DNA of 64,000 nt from Achatina immaculata (GCA_009760885.1 CM019718.1:27463633-27527632), one strand, 5' to 3'. Positions 45,721 through 56,422 are shown, counted from the first letter of the stretch. Numbers and translations are program-made. The notes: generated by a model from the letters alone, not told the origin.

Positions 45721-46210
45721 AAAGACAGCTGTGAGGAGGTTAGGGAATGACGAGTGGCTAGCTTATTTGTAGAAATCGACTTGGCGAACTACCATGCGAG
45801 CCTTATGTGACGTTAACGACCCGTGAAGATTCCTCAAAAGTGGCAGAATTCATACTCTTAGGTGCTCACTGAAACAGAGCGTGCGTGGGTGAGCTCCGAG
45901 TACGATGTTGCTAATCCCTAGATTCAAGACCCAAGACGCCACAGTACTGTACGAGTAGCAGCAACACTGATGCTGAAATGGGCACTTTTATTACTTGAAT
46001 TAATGGCAACATTACAGTACATGTACATGCTTTTAAAAAAATTATTAACATTTGTTTTACCACAGTGTGTGTGTATGGGTGGGTGGGAGCATTTTAAGAA
46101 GTGCATGATCTTATGTGGACTCACGCTGCTGTAGTTAGACCACGATCATTTCTGGATATAATGGACTAGTTTACCAATCCTCGTGAAGTCCCGTTATAAC
46201 GAGATTTTAT
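45139..46210 (+). mobile_element. pogo/Tigger-type DNA transposon remnant
   Basis: Perfect 20-bp inverted termini: taaaatctcgttataacggg at 45140-45159 and its exact complement at 46190-46209. The end matches the Tigger style (CAGT-like start, CTCG, TAACG). Transposase remains lie inside (45420-45675) followed by a (TA)n of about 45 bp. About 1.07 kb; most of the transposase gene is lost. Confidence 0.8.
45420..45675 (+). pseudogene. Transposase C-terminus remains (pogo/Tigger-like)
   Basis: One frame reads ADYECSQNDDESSEDETAV, then SPSTFEADLALTYAAALQ and a stop. After a shift it reads SDILMIYVGKLDASIAKIWQ, and after a second shift it ends in AKISTDYF. An acidic stretch, a helical segment and a terminal motif like ITDYF are the usual end of Tigger/jerky-type transposases. 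The DDE catalytic domain is absent. At least one stop and two frameshifts mean it is dead. Confidence 0.65.
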
Positions 46211-46538
46211 TGCGTGACCAAAGAGCTTTTCTTTCTCTACTTGTTTATCGTGTTTGTCAAATACATATTTTAACGAAGTTTGGACAAAGAAGGGAGATGA
46301 TTTATTGACATTATCTAAGTTGAAGGGAGATCATTTCTTGACATATATGTTAAAGGGAGATAACTTATTGATAATTATCTACGTTATAAAAAGTTCCACA
46401 CCTTGCTACATTACTCATAACTTACCATGAAAGGAAAATTATTGACCGTATAAATGAGTTCTGTTTCGTACTGTGTTGATTATACGTACCTTACGTTACG
46501 GTTTGAAAGTGTGAATAATATTTGTTCTCCCTCCACAG
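46211..46538. other. Unassigned, probable intron end
   Basis: AT-rich with an imperfect repeat of aagggagat near 46290-46370. It ends in the pyrimidine-rich acceptor before exon B. Confidence 0.4.
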
Positions 46539-46597
46539 ATAACGGCTTGGAGGCGTCGCTGTTTAATGAGAAATCCGACGAGTGCTACCAGTCTTAG
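46539..46597 (+). CDS. Candidate exon B (internal or terminal)
   Basis: The acceptor tttgttctccctccacag is strong. The open stretch, using one base from the previous exon, encodes NGLEASLFNEKSDECYQS and then TAG at 46595-46597. Two readings are possible. (1) It is a terminal exon ending at that stop. (2) It is an internal exon using a weak donor at 46591 (gtctta) or 46582 (gtgcta). Both donors leave phase 2, which is exactly what exon C needs. Its entry phase matches the exit phase of exon A. The GC content and lack of repeats contrast with the flanks. No domain recognised. Confidence 0.4.
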
Positions 46598-47285
46598 GAA
46601 TTCTCTCCCCTGCCGCGTTGACAGTGCTGGTTACCTTCCCTGTCGTGTTGACAGACCTGATTTCTTCCCCCCTTGTTTGTGTCGACGTCCGCTGATTCTC
46701 TCCTACTGTTAGACCTGGCTCCGTTTTAAAAGAGAGTCGAGAGAAGTTCTTAAATTCAGGTCATCGACGCCAAGAACTATTTTTTTTTTAAGTCTGTGCG
46801 CTCCAGTCGTCGATGATATCATTTTATTTTTAACCGTGGGAGAACTTATCCAAAAGGCATAACTACCAGTGAATAATTGACATTTCCAGAATATTACTTT
46901 TGAAGAGGGGGAGGGGAGTGTCTTATTCAATATAAGGATTTGTTACAACAGTTACTTACTCAGTATACGCTTGTTTTTATTATACATCTGTATATATTTT
47001 GAATGCAGAGCGAGTTTTCTTGGACAACGACTGATCGATCTTCGTGAACCGTTTTACGAAATGTTATTCTAGTTTTGAGCTAGTACCCCAGCGGGCTTGT
47101 TGGTTACTCTGACCGATAAACAGTTGTATTTTGTTTCATTTTTTTAAGGGGAAAAAAAACGTGAAAACACAGACAGAATATTTAATAAGTACAGATTAGT
47201 AAAGTTAGTAGAAGACGAGGTTTGCTCTCAAGAAGCGATGAGAGGAAAGCAGGTAGTTTCTGAACGGTTAACAAAAGTGTGCCTG
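46598..47285. other. Unassigned sequence
   Basis: A near-duplicate of about 33-36 bp around gttgacag occurs at 46605-46685. The rest shows nothing. Confidence 0.4.
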
Positions 47286-47289
47286 CCGC

Positions 47290-47560
47290 AGAATAGTTAA
47301 CAAAGGAGGATTTTCTCATGAGTAGTTTTAAAAAAAGGTGGTAGTTCTAGGTTAGTTAACAAGAGTGTGTTTACTCTAGAATAGTTAACAAAAGTGTGTT
47401 TACTCTAGAATAGTTAACAGAAGTGTGGCTACTCTAGAATAGTTAGCAAAAGTGTGGCTACTCTAGAATAGTTAATAAAATTGTGGCTACTCTAGAATAA
47501 TTAACAAAGTCGTGACTACTCTAAAATAGTTAACAAAGGTGGGGCTGCCAGAGAACTACC
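47290..47560. repeat. 29-bp minisatellite, about 9 units
   Basis: Unit tactctagaatagttaacaa then aagtgtggc, degenerate at the left edge. Confidence 0.9.
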
Positions 47561-47714
47561 TGAGCCTGGCTGTTTGAGAGAAAAGTCGCCAAGGTGGAGT
47601 TCCTAAACCTGGTGCATTGCGTCCTACAAGGATATGACGATCTCATGGTGTCCCAGCATTCAAAAGGTGCCCCCGTCTCCTAAGTTCAGCCCCGCCCACT
47701 ATTTTGCATAACAG

Positions 47715-47855
47715 CGCGTGCCTGATGTTGACAAGCACACCCCTGACTTTCCTGAATTTCATTATGGAAAGCGTGAAGAAGCTAGACCCCACCCTACTGG
47801 CTTTCTGGGAGGGGTTTCCTTGCCCCCCTCCATGGAAGGAGGAGTTGCTGTTCAG
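47715..47855 (+). other. Open stretch ending at a consensus splice donor
   Basis: After an in-frame stop near 47712 the sequence is open for 47 codons (part reads KREEARPHPTGFLGGVSLPP) up to cag|gtgagt at 47856. The possible acceptor ttgcataacag before 47715 is weak. It could be a small exon, but its 141-142 bp length does not obviously fit the phases of exons B and C. Confidence 0.2.
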
Positions 47856-48060
47856 GTGAGTGTTTTAACACTCTAACTCATTTTCAGGTGAGTGTTTTAA
47901 CACTCTGTTTAACTCATTTTCAGGTGAGTGTTTTAACACTCTGTTTAGCTCAGTTCAGGTGAGTGTTTTGACACTGTTTAACTCATTTCAGGTGAGTGTT
48001 TTAACTTTGTTTCACTCATTTCAGGCGAGTGTTTTAACACTCTGTTTAACTCGTTCAGGA
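47853..48060 (+). repeat. Array of recursive-splice-like units
   Basis: Units of 32-36 bp: caggtgagtgttttaacact then ctgtttaactcatttt. Five copies have the perfect donor CAG|GTGAGT (GT at 47856, 47888, 47924, 47959, 47992) and a sixth has CAG|GCGAGT (48025). In copies 2-6 the donor is immediately preceded by a pyrimidine/T-rich tract ending in cag and a ttaac branch-like motif about 20-25 nt upstream, so each is also an acceptor. Confidence 0.88.
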
Positions 48061-48189
48061 TCACTCTTTCATTTACTCAGACATTCTGGAGAAAAAACAG
48101 AAAGGGTTAATTTAGAAATTACAGAAAATAAATGAAGAGTTGGAATCATTCCCTTCCACATCTTCCAAATTATACTTAATGATACACAA

Positions 48190-48528
48190 GATCTCTCTCT
48201 CTGTTTTTCTCTCACTTTCTCCGCCTCTCTCTGTCTCTCTCTCTCCCTCTCACTCTCCCTTTCTCCCTCTCTGTCTATCTCATTTCATTTCTCTCTATCT
48301 GACTCTCTCAGTCTCTTTACTCCCTCTCTTATCTATCTCTGTCTCTCTCTTTCTCTCTCCATCTCTGTCTCTCTCTCTGTTTCTCTCTCCATCTCTGTTT
48401 CTATCTCTCTCTTTTTCTCTCTCTCCCCGTCTCTCTTTCGCTCCTCTCTCTCTCTTTTTCTCTCTCTCCCCGTCTCTCTTTCGCTCCTCTCTCTCTTTTT
48501 CTCTCTCTCTCTTTCTCTCTCTCTCAGT
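48190..48528. repeat. (CT)n-rich low-complexity tract
   Basis: About 340 bp of ctctct with tt and gt interruptions. The serine/leucine frames on plus and the arginine/glutamate frames on minus are artefacts. Confidence 0.93.
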
Positions 48529-48689
48529 AGCGGAGGAGTTTGGCGCACCTGATATAATATTTATGCCTCCACACTCCATCTTTCCTCTTTTTCTCGCAAT
48601 TTTAAAAAAAAAAAAGTCTTTCCATGTCATGTGTGAAGCAAGAAAGTTTATATTAGTAATCGCTGCTGAATTTGTAAACCTCCCTTCAC

Positions 48690-48900
48690 TGTCTGGACAT
48701 TATCCTTAACATTTAACAGCATTACCTAAACATTACCCTAACATTTAACAGCATTACCTAAACAGCATCCTAGATTTAATAGCATTGCCTAAACATTGTC
48801 CTAGCATTTAACAGCATTAACTAAACATTACCAAAGTCTGTAGCAGCATTACCTCAACATTACCCTGGCATTTAGCAGTACACATAAACTTCATCCTCGT
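48690..48900. repeat. About 32-bp minisatellite, 6 units
   Basis: Unit acagcattacctaaacatta then ccctaacattta, diverged. Confidence 0.85.
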
Positions 48901-48944
48901 ATTTACAAGAAAGCGATAGAGCAAAGTATTCTAATCAACCTGAC

Positions 48945-49130
48945 CAGTACTCTTGTGGCTAGGCGGCCTTTTGTCACATAGGAGTATATGGTTCAAATCC
49001 CATTTTTTTCTTTCTCTCACGTCTAAGGTGCTGTGTTCGAAGGACAACACACAGCACTATGATAGACCACATTACTGTGGGAAAGCCTCGTTCTTTCATG
49101 TTTGAGAAATGTGCACCTCGTACTTAAAAC
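48945..49130 (+). mobile_element. tRNA-derived SINE
   Basis: tcttgtggctaggcggcc resembles an A box, and ggttcaaatccc is a perfect B box 24 nt later. It is followed by a T-rich run and a non-tRNA body. Not an intact tRNA. Confidence 0.6.
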
Positions 49131-49132
49131 AG

Positions 49133-49392
49133 TGGACCCCTGAGTATCGGAGTGGTTAGTTCACTAGTTTGTCATGCCGAAGGTCGGGAGTTCGAATCCG
49201 GCTGGAGGCGCTCCAGTCACCCAGCTGTAGAAACGTCTACCTGGCTTCTTCTGGTGCTGGTAAGAAAAGGCGATCAGGTATGATGCTGACCACATCACCC
49301 TCTAGTGTGCCAGCAGGTCAAGGAAAAAAATAGACCTGCCACCATGTCACTTTGGTGTCTCCCTGGCGCGGTAGGACTACCTTTACCTTTTA
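49133..49392 (+). mobile_element. tRNA-derived SINE, second family
   Basis: A box tatcggagtggttag and B box gggagttcgaatccggc. The body contains cacccagctgtagaaac and gatgctgacc. The copy at 56995-57245 shares both the head and the body. Confidence 0.7.
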
Positions 49393-49394
49393 CT

Positions 49395-49570
49395 TACAGT
49401 CAGTCTGTCAGTCATTTGCATATCCCTTGCGAAACCTTGCCTCTCTAACAGCTCCTGTAGGCCTCTTGGTTATAAGCAAAATGCCCTGCTGCTGATACAT
49501 CCATTCGCAGATCATCAACGATATCTTGCAGCCATCTTCGTCTTGGTTTTCCTCTCTTTTACTTACAGCG
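49395..49570 (-). mobile_element. LINE-E 3' end fragment
   Basis: Complement of LINE-E: plus-strand agctcctgtaggcctcttgg, gcagccatcttcgtcttgg and gtcatttgcatatccctt match the 3' coding end of 51647-52827. Tail gactgacagactgact on the minus strand. Confidence 0.75.
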
Positions 49571-49619
49571 TATCATAAATATAACCACAGACATATACTA
49601 GGTTGGCAAACTGTTACCT

Positions 49620-50260
49620 TCTTCTTAGACTTCACCATTTAAACATTACCTTGTTCTTTGACTTCACCATTTAAACATTACCCTGTTCTTTGACTTCACC
49701 GTTTAAACATTACCCTCTTCTTAGACTTCACCATTTAAACATTACCTTGTTCTTTGACTTCACCATTTAAACATTACCCTCTTCTTAGACTTCACCATTT
49801 AAACATTACCCTGTTCTTTGACTTCACCATTTAAACATTACCATCCTTTTAGACTTCACCATTTAAACATTACCCTCCTCTTAGACTTCACCATTTAAAC
49901 ATTACCCTGTTCTTTGACTTCACTGTTTAAACATTATCCACCTGTTAGACTTCACCATTTAAACATTACCCTCTTATATGACTTCATCTTTTAAACATTA
50001 CCCTGTTCTTTGACTTCACCATTTAAACATTACCCTCCTTTTAGACTTCACCATTTAAACATTACCCTCCTCTTAGACTTCACCATTTAAACATTACCAT
50101 CCTCTTAGACTTCACCATTTAAACATTACCCTGTTCTTTGACTTCACTGTTTAAACATTATCCACCTGTTAGACTTCACCATTTAAACATTACCCTCTTA
50201 TATGACTTCATCTTTTAAACATTACCCTTTTTTTAACTCCGTTATCTGTAATACACGTTG
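49620..50260. repeat. 31-bp minisatellite, about 20 units
   Basis: Unit gacttcaccatttaaacatt then accctgttctt. The variants cttctt, cctcttaga and cacctgttaga recur in a patterned order, and a block at 49840-49990 recurs near 50030-50220. Confidence 0.93.
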
Positions 50261-51407
50261 TATTCCATTATCTAAACATTACCCTCGTCTTTAGTTGCAC
50301 TATCCAAACGTTACTTTTGTCTCTTGTCTTCCAATTCTTTATGTAAACATTAACTTTGTATCTCACTAACACTATCTAAACGTTACCATCGTCTTTCACT
50401 CATTTATCTGAACATTACCCTTGCCTTTCATTCATTTATATGAACAAATTATGCTTTGGTTTTTTGTTTGTTTTGTTTTGTTTTTGCTCTCCCTCCTCAT
50501 TAACTCTTTCAGTCCTGAATTACTTTCGGTGCTCCTCCATAATAAATTTTGATGAGGAATTTTGGCAAAAAGAACCCGGAAGGAAGTTACTCTGTAATTA
50601 AAAAAAATATGGGTTGTATTAGAAATTCTCTACCTATCATTTTGTTTACTTTATCTACGTACCGCTCTAAGCATTGATTTGCATAGAAATACGAGACGCT
50701 ACCAATTCTGCCACTGTTATTTTGGAGCAGTAGAGTTAAAGCGCGGCGGCTGGTCATTGCCTATCCCGCCCTACACGTGGTGCGCCGCTGTGACTAAAAT
50801 ACAATAAATACCAATGTCTTCTTTATATATAGAAAAAAAACAGTTTCATATATTTATATGTGACTAGCACACGGCTAAAGATTTTTTTTTTCGATTTTTA
50901 GTTTAGTCAGAGCTCGTGCCCGCCTTGGAGACACAGCCAGCGGCAAGAAAACGAGAGCTAAGTAGCGACAGAAGTTCTGGTGTAACTGCTGGTGTTAAAG
51001 AGTGATGGTGCTCAACTGACATTTGATCACAGGAGACCAAAGCCTGAGACAACAACCGTGCCTGGAGAGATGATGTCATCATGAATAATGAATGCATAAA
51101 GTAAAAATGGCGATGTAGGTTCGATAAGGATGTCGGAAAGAATACTAGGTGGGGGGGGGGGGGGGGGGCGTCTTTGTTAGGCAGTTTGTACATAGTGAGA
51201 AATACGGAGGCAAGTACAAAAGTAACCACAAATCAAGGGACGTAATCATTAAAATATGAAGATTTTTTTTTTACTTGCCCTCAAGTCTTTTCATATATTT
51301 TTCAGTAGTTATGCCCCTTGATTTGCCATTTTTGACTCGCTTTCTAAGCTTAAAAAAAAAAAAAAAGAGGAGGAAGAGATAAACGATGAAAGGATCTGAA
51401 CGCATTT
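50261..51407. other. Unassigned sequence
   Basis: AT-rich, with a G homopolymer at 51151-51168. A minus-strand frame at 51229-50903 has no recognised motif. Nothing callable. Confidence 0.4.
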
Positions 51408-51630
51408 ATCTAAACCAGTGTTTCCCAGGCTTGTTCAGGCTGCCGCCCTCATTTTTTTCCCTGGCCACATCCTCAACGCCTCCCTCCATGTACTACTCGG
51501 ACATTGGTCTGTTGAACTAGGATATGCAGTACACAACTAAAAACTTCAGCTAACAAACCGGTTTATTTAACAATATGAAGGGGTACATTTATGACTCACC
51601 TACGACATTATTTTCTCAACTTTTAATGTG

Positions 51631-52843
51631 ATGGATGAGTTTCATGCTGGTTTCAGGCAAGGAAGACGATCAAGAGATCATATATTCAATATAAGATTAA
51701 TAATAGAGAAATGCAGAGAGTTTAATGTGAATCTATGTTTATCCTTTATAGACTACTCAAAGGCATTTGATTATGTACAACACCAGAAAATTTGGGAAAT
51801 AATGGAAAAAATGAGATTTCCAACACATTTGATACAATTAACATCACTGCTGTATCTAGACCAACAAGCAGCAGTAAGAATAAATAGTGAAACAACAACT
51901 TGGTTTGACATAAAACAGGGGGTCCGTCAGGGGTGCATATTGTCACCCTACTTATTTAACTTGTATACTGAAAATATAATGAAGAATGTTAGAGAAGATG
52001 TAGACAAAGAATATTACGATGCCATAACAATTGGAGGTTATTAAATACCAGAGATTAGATATCCTGATGACACAGTATTACTGTCCACAACACAAAAAGG
52101 AATGGAAAAACTAATTATGTCGGTTTGTAAGGATAGTGAAGAGCAAAACCTCTGTCTTAATGCGAAGAAAACTAAATTGATGACAATTGACAAAACAAAC
52201 AAGGCAGCTGATATATCTATCAATTAGGAAAAATTGGAAGAAGTGGAGAGTTTTGAATATATTGGATCACTACTAACTAATAATGGAGATACAACGAGGG
52301 AAATTAAAAGGAGGGCATCTATTGCTCTTCAGAAAGTAAAACAAATAAAGAATCTGTGGAGAGGAAAGAACTACAAAAATAAGATTTTTAAGGGCATGCA
52401 TTTTTCCCATCGCAATATTTGCCTGTGAGACCTGGACACTTAACAAAACAGCTGAGAAACACATAACTGGCTTTGAGTGTAAATGCTACAGAAGAGTTCT
52501 TCAGATATCATGGACACAGAAAAGAACAAATATATCCATACTACATGAACATACTACTGAAGAAGGCTGACTAGTAAAGAGGAGTAAGGAGAGAAAACTT
52601 AAATATTTTGGACACATTAAACGTCATGATAGTCTAGAGAAGACCGTCTTGGAAGGGTACATAATGGGAAAAAGAAAAAGAGGAAGACCAAGGCGAAGAT
52701 GGCTGCAAGACATCGTTGATGATGTGCAAATGGATGCATCAGCAGCAGGCTATCTTGCTCACAACCACGAGGCCTACAGGAGAGCTGTTAGGGAGGTTTC
52801 ACAAGGGACATGCAAATAAATGAATGAATGGATGAGTTTCATG
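51631..52843 (+). mobile_element. LINE-E insertion with exact 16-bp duplication
   Basis: The target duplication atggatgagtttcatg lies at 51631-51646 and 52828-52843. The body begins inside the reverse transcriptase: AGFRQGRRSRDHI, motif A FIDYSKAFDYV, motif B KQGVRQGCILSPYLFNLYT, then, after a stop at 52042, a damaged motif C YPDDTVLL (normally Y-A-D-D). Further on come SFEYIGSLLTNNGDT, FGHIKRHDSL and GKRKRGRPRRRWLQDI. It ends at TCK-stop with a short (ATGA)n tail. 5' truncated, with several stops. Insertion is recent enough for the duplication to be perfect. Confidence 0.92.
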
Positions 52844-52950
52844 TAGGGACACAAGTTTCTCTATATCAGGATGAAAAGTGCTGAGAAGGAAGGTATTACT
52901 GCCCCCGTCTGCTGCTTCGTTTTCCATCAACGCCTCCAGTGCCCCTTTTC

Positions 52951-53266
52951 TTCCACTAACCCCCCCCCCCCTCTCTCTCTCCTTCTCTCTCTCTCTTTCT
53001 CTCTCTGAACCTTAAGGGCCTAGGGCACACGGGGCTTCCGCTAGGGTTTTCCACAAATGCCTATCCTTTGCCTTTTTTTCTGCTCTTGCCCAGGTGAGCC
53101 CTCTATTGCTCAACATCCTGTCTGCTGTTCCTCTCCATGTCTCTTTTGGTCTACCCTTACTTCTGTTCCCCTGTGGTGTCCATCTTAGTGCTATTTTTGG
53201 TAAATAGTTGTCAGTCATTCGGAGCACATGTCCCAGTCATCGCCAGTGTCTTTCCACTAACCCCCC
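52951..53266 (-). mobile_element. LINE-A insertion with 15-bp duplication
   Basis: ttccactaacccccc occurs at 52951-52965 and 53252-53266. Between them the minus strand encodes RMTDNYLPKIALRWTPQG, GRPKETWRG and KDRHLWKTLAEAPCALG, then a stop and a (GA)n-rich tail (plus-strand ctctct 52971-53006). 5' truncated to about 285 bp. Confidence 0.9.
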
Positions 53267-53372
53267 TACTGATCCTTTGTTCTTCACCGCTTCCCTGGTC
53301 CTTTCCAACGCCCACTGGGAGCGGGGGGGGGGGTGGCGTTAGCGCCCACTTCGGGGAAACACTGATCTAGAT

Positions 53373-53799
53373 CATCAGGTCCCAACTTGGAAAGAGGCCG
53401 TGCTAGGCCCGGGGTCATCCAATAAGGGTCACGTGGAATTCAACCCAGCAAGCCCAGATATTGTCAGCTTTTTTTTTTTTTAATATCATTCTCTTTGAAT
53501 ACAAGACAATGACCCAAGCATACTGGGTCTAGAAGTGCGCATGTCTGGAATATTTTAAATTTAATACAGGAATGAAGACGCAGGTGAGTCATGTCATTAG
53601 TTCCAGGGGCCAGCTTCCTGAGATGGTTCAGGAGCAAATGAGTTTTATGATCTAAGAATGAAGAATTTAGCACCCAGACGTGCATTGGCATTCTGTCCTT
53701 TATTTCTCAACTTTCACCCGGTCGCAGACATCCCACATCAGTTCAGTTTCTGTATATGTTGACATAACCAGCGTGAATAAAACTACAAGTAACGGAGCA
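53373..53799. other. Unassigned spacer
   Basis: No repeat relationship found. Poly-T lies at 53470-53481. Confidence 0.4.
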
Positions 53800-54260
53800 T
53801 TTGTCCACGTGTTCGCTTTCAAAACGTCTACCGTCCACTTTCTTCCACATGTTCAGTAACAAAACTTTTACCTTCCAATTTCATCCACATGTTAAGAAAC
53901 AAAACTTCTACCTTCCACTTCCCACATGTTAAGAAACAAAATTTATACCATCCACTTCCCACATGTTAAGAAACAAAACTTTTACCTTCCACTTCCCACA
54001 TGTTAAGAAACAAAACTTCCACTTCCCACATGTTAAGAAACAAAACTTATACATTCCACTTCCCACATGTTAATAAAAAAAACTTATTACTTCCACTTCC
54101 CACATGTTAAGAAACAAAACTTCTACCTTCCACTTCCCACATGTTAAGAAACAAAACTTATACCTTCCACTTCCCACATGTTAAGAAACAAAACTTCCAC
54201 TTCCCACATGTTAAGAAACAAAACTTCCACTTCCCACATGTTAAGAAACAAAACTTATAC
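53800..54260. repeat. 37-bp minisatellite with 26-bp short form
   Basis: Long unit cccacatgttaagaaacaaa then acttctaccttccactt. A short form lacks the middle taccttccact segment. About 13 units. Confidence 0.92.
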
Positions 54261-54439
54261 CTTCCAGACTTTTAACCCTTGTAAACACATGCGCAACACT
54301 CTGAAATAAGCAAAAGACTTTCAACAAAGTTGTATTTCCACAGACTAACAAATTCCAGGGGTTAACAACATCATTGAGCCCTTCTCTAACATACATTGAC
54401 AAAGCACTTCACTGTAGTCTAGATCTCTGGGACAATCAT

Positions 54440-54930
54440 CTGATATATTCTCCTTGTACTTGCTGTTATTTATTATATTTAGATCTTCTATTTAATATTA
54501 TTTATTATATTTAGATCTTCTATTTAATATTATTTATTATATTTAGATCTTCTATTTAATATTATTTATTATATTTAGATCTTGTATTTAATATTATTTA
54601 TTATATTTAGATCTTCTATTTAATATTATTTATTATATTTAGATCTTCTATTTAATATTATTTATTATATTTAGACCTTGTATTTAATATTATTTATTAT
54701 ATTTAGATCTTGTATTTAATATTATTTATTATATTTAGATCTTGTATTTAATATTATTTATTATATTTAGATCTTGTATTTAATATTATTTATTATATTT
54801 AGACCTTGTATTTAATATTTTTTTTTTATATTTATACCTTGCATTTAATATTATTTATTATATTTAGACTTTGTATTTAATATTATTTTTTTATATTTAG
54901 ACCTTGTATTTAATATTATTTATTATTAAC
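54440..54930. repeat. 32-bp AT-rich minisatellite, about 15 units
   Basis: Unit tatttagatcttctatttaa then tattatttatta. Near-pure A/T apart from gatct or gacct, so it melts easily and can form small hairpins. Confidence 0.94.
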
Positions 54931-55089
54931 ACAGTATCCTCAATATGCCTTGACGTCGTGGAAACGGGGATTTTATCTTTTACCTTTTATTAAAGACGGA
55001 GAGGCTGGTACAGAAGCAGATATTACAGCAAGAACTGGGAAGACTAGAGTAACATTTCTACAGCTCAGAAACCTATAGAAGACAAAGGG

Positions 55090-55585
55090 AATATCCCTAA
55101 CAACAAAACTTGACTGTTTTTAATATAAACGTTAAATCGGTCCTGTCGTTATGGGTCAGAAACAAGGACAGCATCAGCCAAAAGTACCAAGAGACTGCAG
55201 ATCTTTGTTAACACCTGCCTACAAAAGATCCTTCAGATTAGATGCACAGATAACATCAGTAATGAGGATCTATGGCAGAAAACGAACCGGCCCACGGTGA
55301 AAAAAAAAAGTGATAATGAAAAGACGTTGGAGACGGATGGGACATACACTCTGTAACCCTACCACAAACATAACCAGACAGGCTTTCACCTGGAGTCCGC
55401 AGGGAAAGAGCAAAACAACAAATACACAGGAACACCTGGCGAAGGAGTCGTGAAACTGAGATTCAGAAAAAAAGGACTGTACCTGCTGAACATGGATAGA
55501 AGAAACAGCCCAGGACAGAAATAAACGGAGAGCCCTTGATGGTTGCCAGATAGAGATAAAGAAGGCATGATGATGATGATGATGA
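55090..55585 (+). mobile_element. LINE-C fragment with (GAT)n tail
   Basis: Encodes RYGSETRTASAKSTKRLQIF and LQKILQIRCTDNISNEDLW, then after a shift RRWRRMGHTLCNPTTNITRQ and FTWSPQGKS, the hallmark end of a widespread non-LTR retrotransposon. It ends in gatgatgatgatgatgac. Multiple frameshifts and stops. Confidence 0.85.
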
Positions 55586-56182
55586 CCCCAGATGGGTCAG
55601 CTGTCGGAAAAAGGCTGACAACCACTGTTGTAGATGATTATCCCGATTGTTATAAACATCGATAAAAGGGATGGCGACTGCAGTAAAACTGGTTTAAATA
55701 AATAAGGTACCTCCCCTCTTCTCCCCCCCCCCACACCTCTAGCGGCTATCATGTTTCTATTGCCTTCCCCCCACCTCTTTCTCCCACTTGTTCTCCTCCT
55801 CTCTCTCCACTTCTTCTTTACGATTGGCTCTATCGGGCATCTTTTGTTGTGGGCAGCGTGGTTTTTCCTTCTCCCTTCTACTACACACATTTCTGTTTTC
55901 TACTTGGAGGAAGACACATTCAGATAAGTTCTTCGTGTTTTTGTCTCGTTGTGCATGTATCCTCGAATAAGGCTCACGCCGAAATATCGGATGTTGTATG
56001 TTTTTCATTTATATATTCTCATACTTTCTATTCGTTTTTTTCTCACCTTACTCACTCCCTCCCTCACTTTGTAAAACTGCACCATACACATCTATCTACC
56101 TTAGTTACAAACATCGCTACGTGTTGTTACTTTCGCTGTTATGTGTGTGTGTTGAGATTTGTGTTACGATTTCCACATTTAG
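55586..56182. other. Unassigned, probable intron end
   Basis: C run near 55725-55735. No repeat relationship seen. It ends in a T-rich acceptor before exon C. Confidence 0.4.
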
Positions 56183-56422
56183 GTTGAACTGGACGGGCTG
56201 TATCGGGCAGGAGGTTGGCGAGAAGGTGAAGATGTACATGGCAGACAAGTGCAACATCCGGCACGACGGCAAGAGCGTGTTGACGGAAGCGGATGAGGAG
56301 GGGGACGACGATGGGGTCCTAGTGGAGGAGGAGTGCGGTCTCACCTGCCAGCTCATCATCGGTGTGATGTCTGTCCTCTTCTTGGTCCTGCTGCTCACTG
56401 CGTTGGTCGTCTGTATCCGGAG
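56183..56422 (+). CDS. Candidate exon C, single-pass membrane protein
   Basis: The acceptor gatttccacatttag precedes 56183, and a near-consensus donor (ag|gtgagt) follows 56422. The 240-bp exon is phase 2 at both ends and open throughout. It begins LNWTGCIGQEVGEKVKMYMA (an N-glycosylation sequon N-W-T and a cysteine), continues DKCNIRHDGKSVLTEA, then an acidic run EADEEGDDDG, paired cysteines EECGLTC, one transmembrane helix QLIIGVMSVLFLVLLLTALV, then VCIRR as stop-transfer. The expected topology is extracellular N-terminus and cytoplasmic C-terminus continuing in a further exon that I could not find. GC-rich against AT-rich flanks. No family recognised. Confidence 0.7.

Larger units (their letters stand above)
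51408..53372. mobile_element. hAT-like element hosting two LINE insertions
   Basis: Terminal inverted repeats cagtgtttccc (51416-51426) and gggaaacactg (53354-53364). Flanking 8-mers atctaaac and atctagat match at six of eight positions, both differences being transitions. After removing the two inserted LINEs, about 450 bp of non-coding element remain. This is a non-autonomous hAT-like element, older than its guests. Confidence 0.65.

Noticed and set aside
48140..48709. 189-codon serine/leucine frame and the Arg/Glu-rich frame opposite
   Set aside because: It is translation of a (CT)n-rich tract.
48945..49010. Functional tRNA gene
   Set aside because: A and B boxes are present, but acceptor and anticodon stems do not pair well and a SINE body follows.
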